A DNA stretch of 64,000 nt from Xiphydria camelus (Eukaryota > Arthropoda > Insecta > Hymenoptera > Xiphydriidae): positions 18,825,444 through 18,889,443 of the forward strand of contig OY783197.1 in assembly GCA_963678675.1 (NCBI GenBank). The letters run 5' to 3'. The notes under the pieces are model-generated. The model was not told where the DNA came from and searched no databases. It worked only from the letters and a program-made list of their open reading frames with translations. The position numbers and the translations under genes were made by a program. The number at the start of each line of letters is the position of its first letter. Within the stretch, counting starts at the first letter, position 1. Positions 24,090 through 35,545 of this stretch are shown piece after piece.

Positions 24090-24842
24090 TTTTATTTTGC
24101 GTCGATCGAAACAATTTTTATTGGGGGGATTACGACCAATTGAGAGCCTATCTATTCGGAATCCATCTGTTCGGGAACTCCATCGGACATATATTCGCCA
24201 TTATGCGATTTGTACATTTATGACGGTCTACGATTATAAATTAAAGATTATCCATATTATAAAATTCCTATTTACTGGCCATTTAGTCGTAACGCCACTG
24301 GTTAGCCTTATACTTGAAGTGTCCTCCGAAAAATTCGCATTTTATATCCTTAAACGATTGAAATGAGATTAAAATGGTGACGCGCAGTAGTGAAAGATGA
24401 AGGAAGAAGTGCTATATGCGTGAATGAATATAGAGCGACCTGTGGATACGTTTTCGTTCGAGGAATTCATTTTATATTTTAAACTTGAAAAGCGTAGGAA
24501 AATTTGGATTCGTCAAAACGGTTTTTTTTATGTCCAATTGTGTCGAATTTTTAAAAATATGGCGATATTTTCGCGCTTTTAATTTAGTTCATGTTCCAGA
24601 AATTTGAATTTTTGTTTGAAAATTTGAAATCATGTTTTTTTTTACGTAATACGTTTCTCTTACTCTTAATATTTTCGAGTGTCGTCAAAATTGCTTTCAA
24701 TTCTACGAGTATAGAAATATTTTTTCCTCTCGTAAAGAAAAAAATAGACAATCTCAGTGCGAACTGACGCAGGACGCATCGAACGACGCAGTCATGACAA
24801 ACTTCTGTAGGAAAATTTCCGCGCGTAAATGCAGACCAAGTA

Positions 24843-24940
24843 GGTGAGATCTAGCTCAGTTGGATGAAGTTGGCCCCTCGTCGCCAGGCAAAGTTACGGG
24901 AACGAGGGGACAACTTCCTTTATCAACTTGTCTACTCGCC
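24843..24940 (-). repeat. GGCCCCTCG hairpin family, copy H2, just after the oxidase stop
   Basis: The left arm contains GATGAAGTTGGCCCCTCG and the right arm CGAGGGGACAACTTCC. The loop reads GCAAAGTTACGG, in the minus orientation. It starts about 30 nt after the multicopper oxidase stop codon on the minus strand, so it should be in that gene's 3' UTR. Confidence 0.75.
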
Positions 24941-24969
24941 CTCCCTTACGTAAATTTGTATGCACACGA

Positions 24970-27900
24970 CTATAAGACGATCGAGCAGAGGCAAACAGCC
25001 AATGCGAAAAGTGTGGGAACCGGATGCGGCGCGGCGGACTTCAGGTTCAATTCTCGCAACACCGTCGATAGCCATTTCACAAAAGCATTGTCGTCCTTCA
25101 CGACCGGCGCGTTATTGACTTCGTTCTCTTTCGAATCCTGCTGTTTCGGCGTTTCTCTCTTCCACGTGTCGGTCGTTGTATTTGCGTTGCTCATCTCGGG
25201 AGGACCGGAGGGTGTCCAGTCGCCGCACTGAGGAAAGTGCTCCGGTACCGGAGAAAATTCCTCGTGTTCGCCGACTTTAAAGACCAACGCCATTCCCACC
25301 TCCACGTGGAATTCGATGTGGCAGTGGAATAGCCAGTAACCTGTAAAATATGGCTGGATAAGAACTCACTCCTCCGGGTGTATCCCCATTTGGTTTTACC
25401 CAGGTTGACTGGGTCGGCGCGACTAACGAACCGCGAAAAACCCGCGCGTATAGAGCTACGGATACAGGTGTTTATGTATGGCCGAGTGTGGGATTTATCT
25501 CGCGCATTCGAACTGGTTCTGTAGGTTCGCGAGAGAGAGGGACGCATTTAAAAAGCGTTTGATTATTATCGAGCCTCGATCCTTTTCTGCCGATTTTTCA
25601 TTTTCTTTTGACATTCGTAGAAAAATATAAACTTATAGGTACTTAAAAAGAACCCTTTGGATCATGCATTTGGCTTGCAGTTTCATTTACTTTCATACGT
25701 CCGAACCCAAACCAGACATAGACTCTGCTTTATCTTCGCAAGTGTTATTGTTGTAGATGACGTCTACTCTTGAAATTGAAAATGTCACATTTTTTTCGTA
25801 TATATCGACGTCGTAATAAATGCCTAAGTTTGGGGTTTGTCGCACTGAGGGAAACGATCTAATTGAATACGAACCTAATAGACAAATTTATTTGAGATAA
25901 ATAGGAATTTAGTAGAACATATAATCTCAAATGAATTTTTTCTAATAGGTTCACGGAGAAAAAGTGGATTTTGAATGAAGAGCACTGAGAGTGCCCACAT
26001 TTTGGCACTGAGTACCCAGATTCTGGCGTCATGTGATCGACCGTGTGGCACTGGAGTGAAAACTCGCGTTTTTGCAAAATATTGCCATACACAAATTAGT
26101 ATTTCATTCCCCCTGTATGGCAAAAATTAATACAATGTAGCACATTTTAAAATAAATTGGTATTTTTGGCAATACAGCCAACGGATACACGGAGAAAAAT
26201 AAGAAATTGGAATTGAAAAATAAGAAAAACAATACTTTACTTTTCTCTATATAGTGCATTTTTGCGGTTCCATGATATAACATTATTGCAACTTTATGAG
26301 TATGTATCATCCATATACTCACCAGGATTATTAGCATGGAAACGCACAATGGTATAACCACCGTCGGGAACAGTCACAGTGTCCTTGATCGGTGCACGAT
26401 CGAGCTTCCTGTGTATGCGACCATTACGATCTAAGCTCTTTATCGTCTCTACTGAAACGCTTTTACCGACCCTCTCCATGGCCACGACTCGAACGTTGTG
26501 CCCGTGCAAGTGAAACGGATGGTTAGCGTCGAACGTGAATCCTGTTGTCGTTCAATAACCCCATAGTAAATGTTAGAAAATAACAGAAGATACTATTACG
26601 TTATTTAATATGTTAGGATTATTTCCGATCATCACAGAATTAGATTTATTGCTCTGTTTCGTGAAGTGAAACATATTTCGTGTATTTTACGATTTCAAGA
26701 TCATCCTATCGGGTGTTCGCGGATCCGCTTCGAGACTGGACGTGGACTGTCGGACTCGCTAACCAATAGAGTGTCGACTGAGGCTACCCCACCGTACCAC
26801 ATCGCTCCCTATTGGTCCGCGTATTCGACTGTACAGATTCGCGAACATCCAATATAGACGTGAACTAAAGTTTGACGGACGATCAAGACAAACTAAAAAT
26901 CTTTACTTCCTCCTATAGATATTCAAATTGAAGTAGAGATTATTTGTTTCACTGTATCTACGTATTAATTTTCGTAACGCTACATGCAGGGATCGTACTG
27001 TGATTAAATCAATTAACATCATTTAAATTCAAACCAGTTAATGAAAAATTTCGTGACTTATTCTCTTTTATTCTACCCTATAATTTAATCATATAAACAT
27101 TCGCAAACCTTTATCCACGATAACCAGTTCTACCACACTGTCGAGTTCGACTTGATAAACGTGCGTACAGGCGCAAAAGCCGTCTTCGCAGCCTTGAACG
27201 GTGCTCGAGTTGCAGAAGAGGCCGGGCTTTATGGAATTGCGTTGCGAGAGCAGCGGGAACGGCGGCAGCTTCATGGAAATATAATTCAGCTGAGGTGTGT
27301 ACACCCTGTTGTCCATGCCTTGCACTGCAATGATACAGAAAATAATCGGAGAGCGTTAATCAATCGAATTGATGCCGATAGCGCGAAAATCTAGTAAACG
27401 ACGAGATTTGGTGGTGGAAATAAATTGGCGTTCTCCCGAACCCTCGATTAGCTTTGCGAAACTACGCGTGAACGGGAAGCGGAGAGTTATCGAGAGACTA
27501 CTGTATAACGATACTGTACCTTGATGAAAGCCGTAGAAGCTCTCACGATGATAATCGGGATTATCCTTGTCGTAAAAGTCATAGGAAATATAAAATTGAT
27601 GATCGGGATCTTTGGTGTTGGACTCGTCGTTCGGTTCCAGGGAATCTAGTAAAGGTATGCTTATGGTGGTGTTCGACTCCGTTCCCTCGTTCAAAGCGTT
27701 AACTCTCTGTCGTACGAGAAAAAAAGTTGATATCAATTAAAGTGAAAATGAACTTAGATTTTCTCAGCAATTTAGTTCGATAAGCAAGTTCGATATCTTG
27801 TTTGAATTTAATAAAATATCATGTAAAGTTAACGATCTACATATGTACAAGATAATCCAGCAATATTTTCAAAGAATATAAAAAATGTACAAATATTCCA

Positions 27901-30900
27901 CAAAACTAACTCTCCTTTATTATTAGTTTATTCTTAAAATATCGAAACTGAGGATTACATATTTTTTAATTATAAAATATTTACCGTCAAATCAAAATGT
28001 AGTGTCTTCAGAAAATGTTTAAATATTATGGCAAATTAGCGCATCATTTTAAAATACATTTAAAAATGGGGATCAATAATAAATTGGATTATTAACGTGC
28101 GTTCGAAATTTTGTATTACGAGATTAGCGCCTTTAAAATTCACCCATAGAAGTGTTCTCGCAATAACGAAGTCAACGATCGGCAGAGAGAAATCGATCAA
28201 GAAGAGTACTTATCGTTAAGTGAAAATACGTGTCACGCGCGAAAGACATACCAATGCAGTGGAGTTAACTGCCAAAGGTTCGTGAGAGACCGTTCCGACG
28301 GGATCCTCTTCCAACGCACCTTCGTAGCGCAGAATGGCAGCTTGGAAGGCGCCAAAAAATCTTTCGTCGCAATCCATCAAACCTCGAAATCGGATCCAAT
28401 AGTTATCGACTTCCTGATCCATCTCGATTATAAAATCGAACCTCTCACCCGCGTAACTAACCAGAGATCCGGCTGAAATAATGGATACAAAGTTTGTCCG
28501 AGTGGTGAAAATTTGAAAGTGGCATCTGTATGTTGTATTTGGACTTTTTTTGCACCCACCTTCGATTGGTTCTATGTCGTTCCCATCGGTACTGACGACG
28601 TACATAGTATGATTGTCGACTGATACTTCGATAGGACAATTTAAAAATCCTGAATTGATCAATCTAAATCTGTATCTGAAATTCTGTAAGAAAATTCACA
28701 TTCGTTTATTTCACGAAAAATTTTACATAGTATACGAGGCGAATTACTCGCCGGGAAAAGAACTTTAATCGCTATTATATTTTATTATTTACGAATTTTT
28801 GGTCTACATCGATATAAGACTTTGTTGTAGATAAAAATCTAGTCTTCAAAAAAGTGTTATACGCACATGAGCCAAAAGCTCATAGACAATGAGATAATAG
28901 TGATCCAAGATTCTTTCCTGGCGAGTAAGTTTAGCTTCATATGATATGCATATTCAGTATCATCGAGTCATGCACTTTACCTGCTTTACGTTAAACGTAG
29001 CAACCGGCATATCCACGAGAGTGCCGTTCTCGCGACGGAACGGCTTGAATCGACCCAAGCCATTCACCAATAGATTACGCCCTTTGTTGTCGCCGTCGGA
29101 ATGATGATGAAGCAAAAACTTATCAATGCCCAGTTCATGGCCCCAATCCGTTATGACCATGTTGTGCTGGTCAAAATCGTACAGATCCGCGTGACGATTT
29201 TTCTTGGGCGGTACTCGCACAATGAACGGACCGAATACTCCGTCGCTTCGTTGCATACCTGAGTATCGTACGAGTAGAATTTACAATCAGTCGCGTTTCT
29301 TCTTTCCAATTGGTCGCGCGCGACATGTATGGCAATGATGGTCGATAAGTGTTGAGAGATAACTGTTATAGAGGGTAGTAAGTTAATACGTGAAGTTCAC
29401 CCCTCATTGCCGTTACTTTCCAAGGCAACGAGGAGCCAAGTCAACGTATCAACTTGCCCCGGTCTTTTCTATATGCGGCTTGAAAGAAGAGTAGCTAAAA
29501 TTATAACGTCATACGAATCAATTTTATCACGGTACCACAATGAATTCAATCATTTCATTGAGTGCACTCTTCCAAATTGACCGGGGTAAATTGACACGCG
29601 AAATTGGCCCCTCGTTTTCATTATTATCCGTGGCAACGAGGGGCCAACTTCCTCTGTAAATGTACCTCGATCTTTCCTACATATAGACATATGAGTAATT
29701 TCTATAGCAACATCTTAACCTACCCGAATGAGAGTGCCAGAAGTGAGTGCCGGCAGTGGCGGCGATAAAATTATACCGGAAGGTTGAACCCGGTAGAATC
29801 GGACACTGCGTCACGTAGGGCACTCCGTCCATGTAAGGAGCGCCAACGTGATGTTGTCCGTGCCAGTGCATCGTGGTACTCTCGGAGGGCATCAGGTTCG
29901 TTACGTCGACTATCACTCTGTCACCTTGACATACCTGAAACATCAGGGGATTCCCGTGAGACCGCCCTTCCAGACGCTTCGACGCGGTCGTCGTCCTTCC
30001 TAATTTTTTTTAACTATTGTCTTTAGAGACGCAAGTCATGCATCCTGTTTGACGTTTTTCAGGAAATGTCGTTTCTGTGGAGTTTATGGCTTCGAAGACG
30101 GGCATTTGATATTTGATGTTGGACGAAATATCGGATTACTTAGAAATAAAAAATTGGAAGGTGTCGTGCATCCAATTACGGATAATTCGCTACAATTACA
30201 TGTATAATTAACTCTAAATTGTATTAATTCTTCGATGCATTCGCAATAATATATTTCTTTCTTACGCGAATGAAACAACTACATCGCTTGACATTTTTTG
30301 ACTGCATTGTTGGATCAACCTTGAATAATAAAGTCATTGAAACGCGAAAAAAATGCAACAGCGATTACTCGTGGGATGAGTTAATTACTCGATGAATTAA
30401 CAATATTTATCGTACATAGATTAGCGTGCTTCAAAGCGATGACGAAACCCATGTCTTAGTGTATACAGATACATTCATTTTACATTAGACGTAAGTTAAA
30501 GCAAAGATGATTTTTTACATGAAGAGCAAAGTATGTAGGTATAGTATGACTTAGACATACCTAGACTGATTGTTACTGGAAAATACAGAGTTTCGATTCA
30601 AACAATGATTGTTATTGCCATTCGAAGTGATCGAATTTCCGGGGAAAAAAAGATTGAAAGACGAACGAATAATTGAAAATTCGAGATACCATCATCTTTA
30701 AATTTATCTCACTGAAAAAATGGTTTACGAAATTTGACCAAATCGAAAATAAATACGAAACACTACGATTTTATCGTTCTAAATAAATTATTATCACTCA
30801 TTTCGATTTTCTACTCAGTTGCTTCGATTTTTTGGTCATTTTTATTTTGAAAATTTCGCCATATTTAACACTAATTTTTGGTTCAATTCGTGGCGCTTCT

Positions 30901-33178
30901 TTCAGCAGCCACAATAAAAATAATTCACGTACCTCGATCGATGGACCGGGTAGTAGTCGATTGACAACTGTAAGAGACCGTTTGACACCGTCGACCGGAA
31001 TACAATGCATACGGAAGCAATCCTCGTTGCTGAAGGGGCATTGGAAGCAGGCTTTGCTCATCGCGTAATAGCTCTCCACCCTGAATTTGTAATAACATTC
31101 CATCGGGGGAGCTTCATCGGTACAATTTCGGTGGCACGGATGATCTCTCCAATCGATTTCATCGGAGAACTCCCTATCCTTAATGCGTTTAGTTTTCTTG
31201 GGAGAGTCCACCACCGTAACTGCGACTGTAGAACGCGATAAAAATTGAAAATATAAAAATGAAGATTGTCGATCTACAGGGTGTTACTTAATGATAGGCC
31301 GTAATTGCAAGGGCAATTACTGAATCAATTTCCAGTAGAAAAGTTCATATTAACATGTGTCCTAAAATGTACACTTTTTTTGTCAATATTATTCGTGAGA
31401 CTGTCCCCCGGGACGCCACTGGAACTCATAATTATCTTCTAGTTAGTGCTAACTTAGCGTCTTATTACAATAAGCAACAGTGCCAAATGTCAACAAAATC
31501 GGCACGAGGATCTTTGAGATATTATTAAAAAACTGATTTTTTTAAAACTTTGACGTCCTGTATCTTGAAAACCAGATATTTTTTAGGATACATGTTAATA
31601 TGAACTTTTCTACTGGCAATTGATTCAGTAATGTGTCCTTGCAATTACGGCCTATCATTAAGTAACACCCTGTATATACAGTATCTAGACGAGAGCCGCT
31701 CGATAGTCGAATTATAGTCCAACGTTATCCTAGATGACATACCGAAAGAAGTACGTCGCGGGGAACCGAACTGTAGATCGCAAAAATGTCGAATTTAGCT
31801 CGGAGTTCGATGCAACGCGTTTAATGCAGCAATCGTTATTAATGCCCACGGTGGCAAAACGAGAAAACGAAAGACTTTCGGACAGCGGTTGTTAATGTTG
31901 GATCATCGATCTCTTGGGAAAAAAAGAAATCGATGAACTCGTGCGTTGTTTATCGATCGTTGAGTTAGGGATCGAAAAAGTGTCGTCTCACCGTCTGCTC
32001 GGTCAATCGGAACGTGTAAGTTCGAGGTGAGTGTGAAGTGAAAAGGATTCGTTACACGTTAACTGACGTCGAATGGGTTGTTTATTAATTTAATATACAC
32101 CGAGAAAACAGTTTTTTTTATAGTTAAATACTTATACATGATTATGGCGAAAGAAATAGAAATATTTCTTTGAATCGAGCAAATATTTGTTAGCTATTTA
32201 CAATATTTCTGTTTGAATGAAAGAGACGTTCTAATAATTAACGTATATTTATTATACTTGGCCCAACGAAATATTTATTTCGCCATATAATCAAGTAGGT
32301 ATACATTTATATAAATAAAATCTTCTCTCGGTGTAGATAACCCTTATTAAATAATTTTTATGAACGGTTGGGGTGACAAGATTTCTGAATTTCGCAATTC
32401 GTACTAAGAAAGTAATGTGTTTTTAAAAAAGTTGCTATAAGTTCATTAAAAAATCATGTTTTTTGCATTCACGTTTTAGGAAATATTTCAGAATGCCTAG
32501 CTGCTTCTCAAGTATCTAGAACGATTGTGCAATGTGAGGTGGTTTCGAAAAAGAAAAAGAAAAAATCATCGTTTCTCCACCGATTAAAACAGATATACGC
32601 ACGGTTGTGTCATTTAATGGAATGCTAGGCTGAACGCCTTTTTTTATTTTAAAATTCGTCAGTCTTACATCATTTTATTGGACAGAAATACGCGTGCGTA
32701 TGCGAGGGATACGTGTTTCTGTGGAGAGATGAAGCGAGAAAGTTTAACGCGCGCCCATTGTACCTCCGTTATAGATAGTACACATATGTAATTGGCTGGA
32801 ATATGAGTATTTATGAAAAATATCAGATTGGCTTTATCTTGATAAGTCTAACTGATGTAATATTGGTTCGTTTGTAAAATTGCACGTCACATAAAAATAC
32901 ACAGTAGCAATAATATCTTTCTTCGTACTGAAAAGTAGTCTGCGATTATTATTTTTATTTGCTTAGTTTTAATATTTTTTGTTTTGATTTTCTGTATATT
33001 AATTACTTTTTCGCAAATAGAAGACATTTTTTTTCGAATTAATCGACCCGCTCACATGACTTCGTAATGATAATTAATCAATTCATTATCAATGAACACA
33101 TGACGATTACTCACCGGTAGAACACACATAAAAAGCGAGAATCCATTGAACGGCAAGGATTGCTTTTAGCCGGAACAT
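24970..33178 (-). CDS. Laccase-like multicopper oxidase, probably membrane-anchored
   Basis: Ten exons encode 725 aa: 33178-33115, 31219-30933, 29934-29724, 29258-28981, 28683-28560, 28472-28252, 27706-27520, 27324-27109, 26541-26323 and 25340-24970. Exon 1 is a signal peptide ([16 protein letters not shown]). A Cys-rich insect-laccase N-terminal region follows (CHRNC...CYYKF...CFQCPF). All four copper motifs are present: HWHG near residues 140-143, FWHSH near 182-186, HPFHLHGH near 537-544 and [13 protein letters not shown] near 607-619. The enzyme should therefore oxidise phenols, ascorbate or Fe(II) with reduction of O2 to water. After the third cupredoxin domain comes a polar spacer and a hydrophobic end ([14 protein letters not shown]) suggesting GPI or membrane anchoring, as in MCO1-like insect enzymes and unlike secreted cuticular laccase 2. 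Which insect MCO clade it belongs to is not settled here. Several introns hold repeat elements. Confidence 0.9.
26706..26856. mobile_element. MITE in multicopper oxidase intron 8
   Basis: The ends ATCGGGTGTTCGCGGATC and GATTCGCGAACATCCAATA are imperfect reverse complements. Further inward CCAATAGAG pairs with CTATTGG. The element is about 150 bp and has no coding capacity. Confidence 0.55.
28736..28936. mobile_element. Long-arm hairpin MITE, family D, copy 1 (oxidase intron 4)
   Basis: Ends contain ACTCGCC(G/A)GGAAA and TTTCCTGGCGAGT, with arms of about 85 bp. Near the centre are ACATCGATATAAGACTTTG and TCTTCAAAAAAGTGTTATA. The same sequence recurs at 38.4 and 40.0 kb and, diverged, at 45.7 kb. 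Confidence 0.7.
29373..29463 (+). repeat. GGCCCCTCG hairpin family, copy H3 (oxidase intron 3)
   Basis: The left arm is TACGTGAAGTTCACCCCTCA and the right arm GAGGAGCCAAGTCAACGTAT. The loop GCCGTTACTTTCCAAGGC is in the plus orientation. Arms are partly decayed. It lies in the same 465 bp intron as H4. Confidence 0.65.
29579..29674 (+). repeat. GGCCCCTCG hairpin family, copy H4 (oxidase intron 3)
   Basis: The left arm is CGCGAAATTGGCCCCTCGTT and the right arm CAACGAGGGGCCAACTTCC. The loop TTCATTATTATCCGTGG is in the plus orientation. It ends about 50 bp before the acceptor-distal exon border at 29724 on the plus-strand map. Confidence 0.75.
31277..31672. mobile_element. 396 bp element with ~95 bp terminal inverted repeats and TA target
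   Basis: It starts CAGGGTGTTACTTAATGATA and ends with the reverse complement. The arms stay nearly identical for about 95 bp and the element is bounded by TA on both sides. It lies in multicopper oxidase intron 1, about 60 bp upstream of exon 2. No transposase is visible. The TA target suggests a non-autonomous Tc1/mariner-class element. Confidence 0.85.
32098..32333. mobile_element. CACCGAGAAAA-ended MITE with TA target
   Basis: TA CACCGAGAAAA opens the element and TCTCTCGGTG TA closes it. It contains AACGAAATATTTATTTCG near the right end, shared in inverted form with the relic at 35.3 kb. It lies in multicopper oxidase intron 1. Confidence 0.65.
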
Positions 33179-33740
33179 CTTCGATCTCCTGCAATGAAAC
33201 ACAAATGACTCGATGAGACAATGAACTCGACAGACAGGCTGGGACACAACTGTGTTACTAGTTACTAGGTCATATGAGCCAGACGTGTAGATAAGATGAT
33301 GAATAATAACGATATACAAATTGTACTAAAAAATCTTAGCCAGTAATAATAATAATTACTGTCGCTATGAAATAACTGAAAGTCGACATTACGAATTATA
33401 TCTTCGAAAGTGAATAACATATTGTTTTTCGTTATTCTGGATAAAATTTTAGCTCGTTTTTACCAAAAAAAAAAAAAGTAAACGACTCGACTTATCCATT
33501 CGGCATCACGTGTTTACAATATGGACGATACGCGTTCGCCGGTACAAAGCGCTAGGGAAGCGATAAACGAGAGAGTAGGTGAACGTAGCACTTAGCCTTT
33601 CGCGCACCTCTCGCAATGCACGGGAATATATCTCGAAATTGCCGGCTTAGAGACTACTTAACGAAGATAAGCGTCTTGACTGTTTACTTTTTACCTACTG
33701 CATACCTCGTTTATTTCCGTCATATGTCACTTGACGAAAA
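33179..33740 (-). promoter_or_regulatory. Putative promoter and 5' UTR of the multicopper oxidase gene
   Basis: The minus strand reads CATTGCAG/GAGATCGAAG directly before the start codon. This looks like a splice acceptor, so the 5' UTR probably has an upstream non-coding exon. No core promoter element can be pinned down. Confidence 0.35.
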
Positions 33741-33751
33741 AATATTTCGAT

Positions 33752-33835
33752 ATATCGTCGGCTTACTTGTACAACCTTCTAAGTCCGACTTTCGGACATA
33801 GGACTTAGTAGGTTTTACAAGTAAGCCGACGATAT
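33752..33835. repeat. Perfect-type hairpin, copy 1 (ATATCGTCGGCTTACTTGTA)
   Basis: Arms of about 35 bp begin ATATCGTCGGCTTACTTGTA and return as TACAAGTAAGCCGACGATAT around a 14 bp centre. The same unit recurs twice within 300 bp. Confidence 0.85.
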
Positions 33836-33901
33836 TCTAGTTGCTATAAACTTTAATCATTATTCATCATTATCTTTATTACGGGTCTTCCAAATACACA
33901 T

Positions 33902-33979
33902 ATATCGTCGGCTTACTTGTAAAACCTACTAAGTCCTATGTCCGAAAATCGGACTTAGAAGGTTTTACAAGCCGACGAT
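33902..33979. repeat. Same hairpin, copy 2, with 4 bp deletion in the right arm
   Basis: It matches copy 1, but the right arm reads ACAAGCCGACGATA and lacks GTAA. Its centre is flipped relative to copy 1 (CTATGTCCGAAAATCGG), so the copies differ in orientation of the middle. Confidence 0.8.
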
Positions 33980-33983
33980 AAAA

Positions 33984-34196
33984 GAAAAATTAAGGTGACC
34001 TTTGTATCTCGTAGATAAAATGTGTTATCGAAAATCTATATAAGTATATCGTCGGCTTACTTGTAAAACCTACTAAGTCCTATGTTTGAAAATCGGACTT
34101 AGAAGGTTTTACAAGTAAGCCGACGATATACTTATACAATAGATTTTCGATAACACATTTTATCTACGAGATATAAAGGTCACCTTAATTTTTTTT
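33984..34196. mobile_element. 213 bp nested palindrome enclosing hairpin copy 3
   Basis: Outer arms of about 60 bp, beginning AATTAAGGTGACCTTTGTAT and closing ATAAAGGTCACCTTAATT, enclose a third copy of the 80 bp hairpin at 34045-34130. The whole unit is nearly self-complementary end to end. Confidence 0.85.
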
Positions 34197-34611
34197 AATG
34201 GAACTGGATATTTTCACAAGAACAAAAGTTGATCTCGTTGAGATGAATAAACAGATGTGAGAGAAAATTTCCATTCGTTGAACCGTTAGTGAAAGTACTG
34301 CCTTCCGAATGTTTCTTTTCCAAATTTTCCAATGAGAGCATTAAACACGTAAGATTTTCATAACTTCTTTTACATGGTACGGTCCAATCACATTACAGGA
34401 ACAAACCATCATTAATTAAAAGAAAAACGATCAAATAAAATATACATATATAAACCGTGTATAAACTAATTTCATTCGACTAAATCTCACAAATAAAACA
34501 CTTCCCCGAACTACAAGAAAAGTGAAAAGAACCATGTTCCCATGGACCACATAATACACCGAGTGCACAAATCGTAGGACGTTAAAGTCATTTAAAAATA
34601 AATAGCGCTAT

Positions 34612-34717
34612 AGAGGAAATCGGAGCAACTCGATACACAAAGTTGGTCCCTCGCTGGCATGGAAAGTAATTCGAACAAGGGGCCAACTTCACATATCAAC
34701 TCGCTCCGGTCTCCCCT
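34612..34717 (-). repeat. GGCCCCTCG hairpin family, copy H5
   Basis: The left arm is ACACAAAGTTGGTCCCTCG and the right arm AAGGGGCCAACTTCACATAT. The loop GGCATGGAAAGTAATTCG is in the minus orientation. Outer pairing extends through CGGAGC...GCTCCGG. The downstream 80 bp are shared with H8. Confidence 0.75.
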
Positions 34718-35283
34718 ACTCGGCCAACATCCGGTCCCGGGACATCCGACTGTATCATAATCGCAACTATTATCACCGGCACACTACCTCCACTCTGTAA
34801 GACTCTTCATCTCCGTCGGACACCTCTGATAACGACAACGGCACGCGTCGCAAGTCGAATTATAAAAGACAACGCGATTCGCGCGTAACCGACTCTTCCT
34901 CGCTCGAAGCTCGATATCACGCCGTACTGTAAACTCTGTAAACAAATCCGCGGATGCCGCGCGCGAGAAAATCCGACCCTTTCGCACCTTCGGATGGACG
35001 GGCGGACTTTGAAGAACTGGACAGTCGCAACGCCGTTCGCTTCTCTATACGAGAATCTCGCGGAGGTCACATGTACCCCACACGCCAGGAGCTATCGTCC
35101 TCTTACTCCACTTCAACGGGCCGTGCGGCTCCGGACGCACGCCCGACCACTACACGCGTTACCCCTGCGACGGGGCATCCCCGATCAATTTCTCACGCGC
35201 GTCACCGATCGTCGTCAGATCTCTCGAGAAAGCCGCGCGGCTCGGTTGTTCGGCCAATGCCGCGACTACACTGAGAAGGCAGT

Positions 35284-35545
35284 TTATTAATAATTAATAA
35301 ATGTAATTTTAAATACGGCGAAATAAATATTTCGTTAGGACAAGAAAATATATGTTGATTACTGAAATGTTTATTTTATTCAAATAATGGTTGCCTCAAG
35401 GAATTTATTGGTGTCAAATAAATATCGTAAAATTTAACGACCATTTACTTGAATCAATTTACTTGTGGAATCAATTCCACAAAATGTTTATTTCGTCATA
35501 TGCAAAGAAATATTTATTGACTACAGATAAACTATTTTCTCGGTG
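35284..35545. mobile_element. Relic of CACCGAG-type MITE
   Basis: The right end TTTTCTCGGTG/TA and the internal CGAAATAAATATTTCG match the element at 32.1 kb. The left terminus is not clear, so this is a truncated or diverged copy. Confidence 0.45.

Larger units (their letters stand above)
20834..24969. other. Intergenic region between the SDR and multicopper oxidase genes
   Basis: This 4.1 kb stretch separates the SDR start codon from the multicopper oxidase stop codon. It holds the coiled-coil fragments, two inverted-repeat elements and hairpins H1 and H2, each listed separately. The remainder (20834-21780, 23000-24000, 24100-24840) shows nothing I can name. Confidence 0.4.

Noticed and set aside
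24845..24862. TAGCTCAGTTGG, identical to a tRNA A box, at the left arm of hairpin H2
   Set aside because: No B box, acceptor stem or anticodon arm follows, and other copies of the hairpin lack the word, so a tRNA or tRNA-SINE origin is not supported.
24843..24940. Possible iron-responsive element in the oxidase 3' UTR
   Set aside because: The hairpin loop has no CAGUGN motif and no bulged C at the required distance. The stem is far longer than an IRE.
34784..35290. CpG-rich block with open frames on both strands, considered as a first exon of a new gene
   Set aside because: No recognisable domain, no consistent splice sites, and part of it is shared with the repeat at 44.1 kb.
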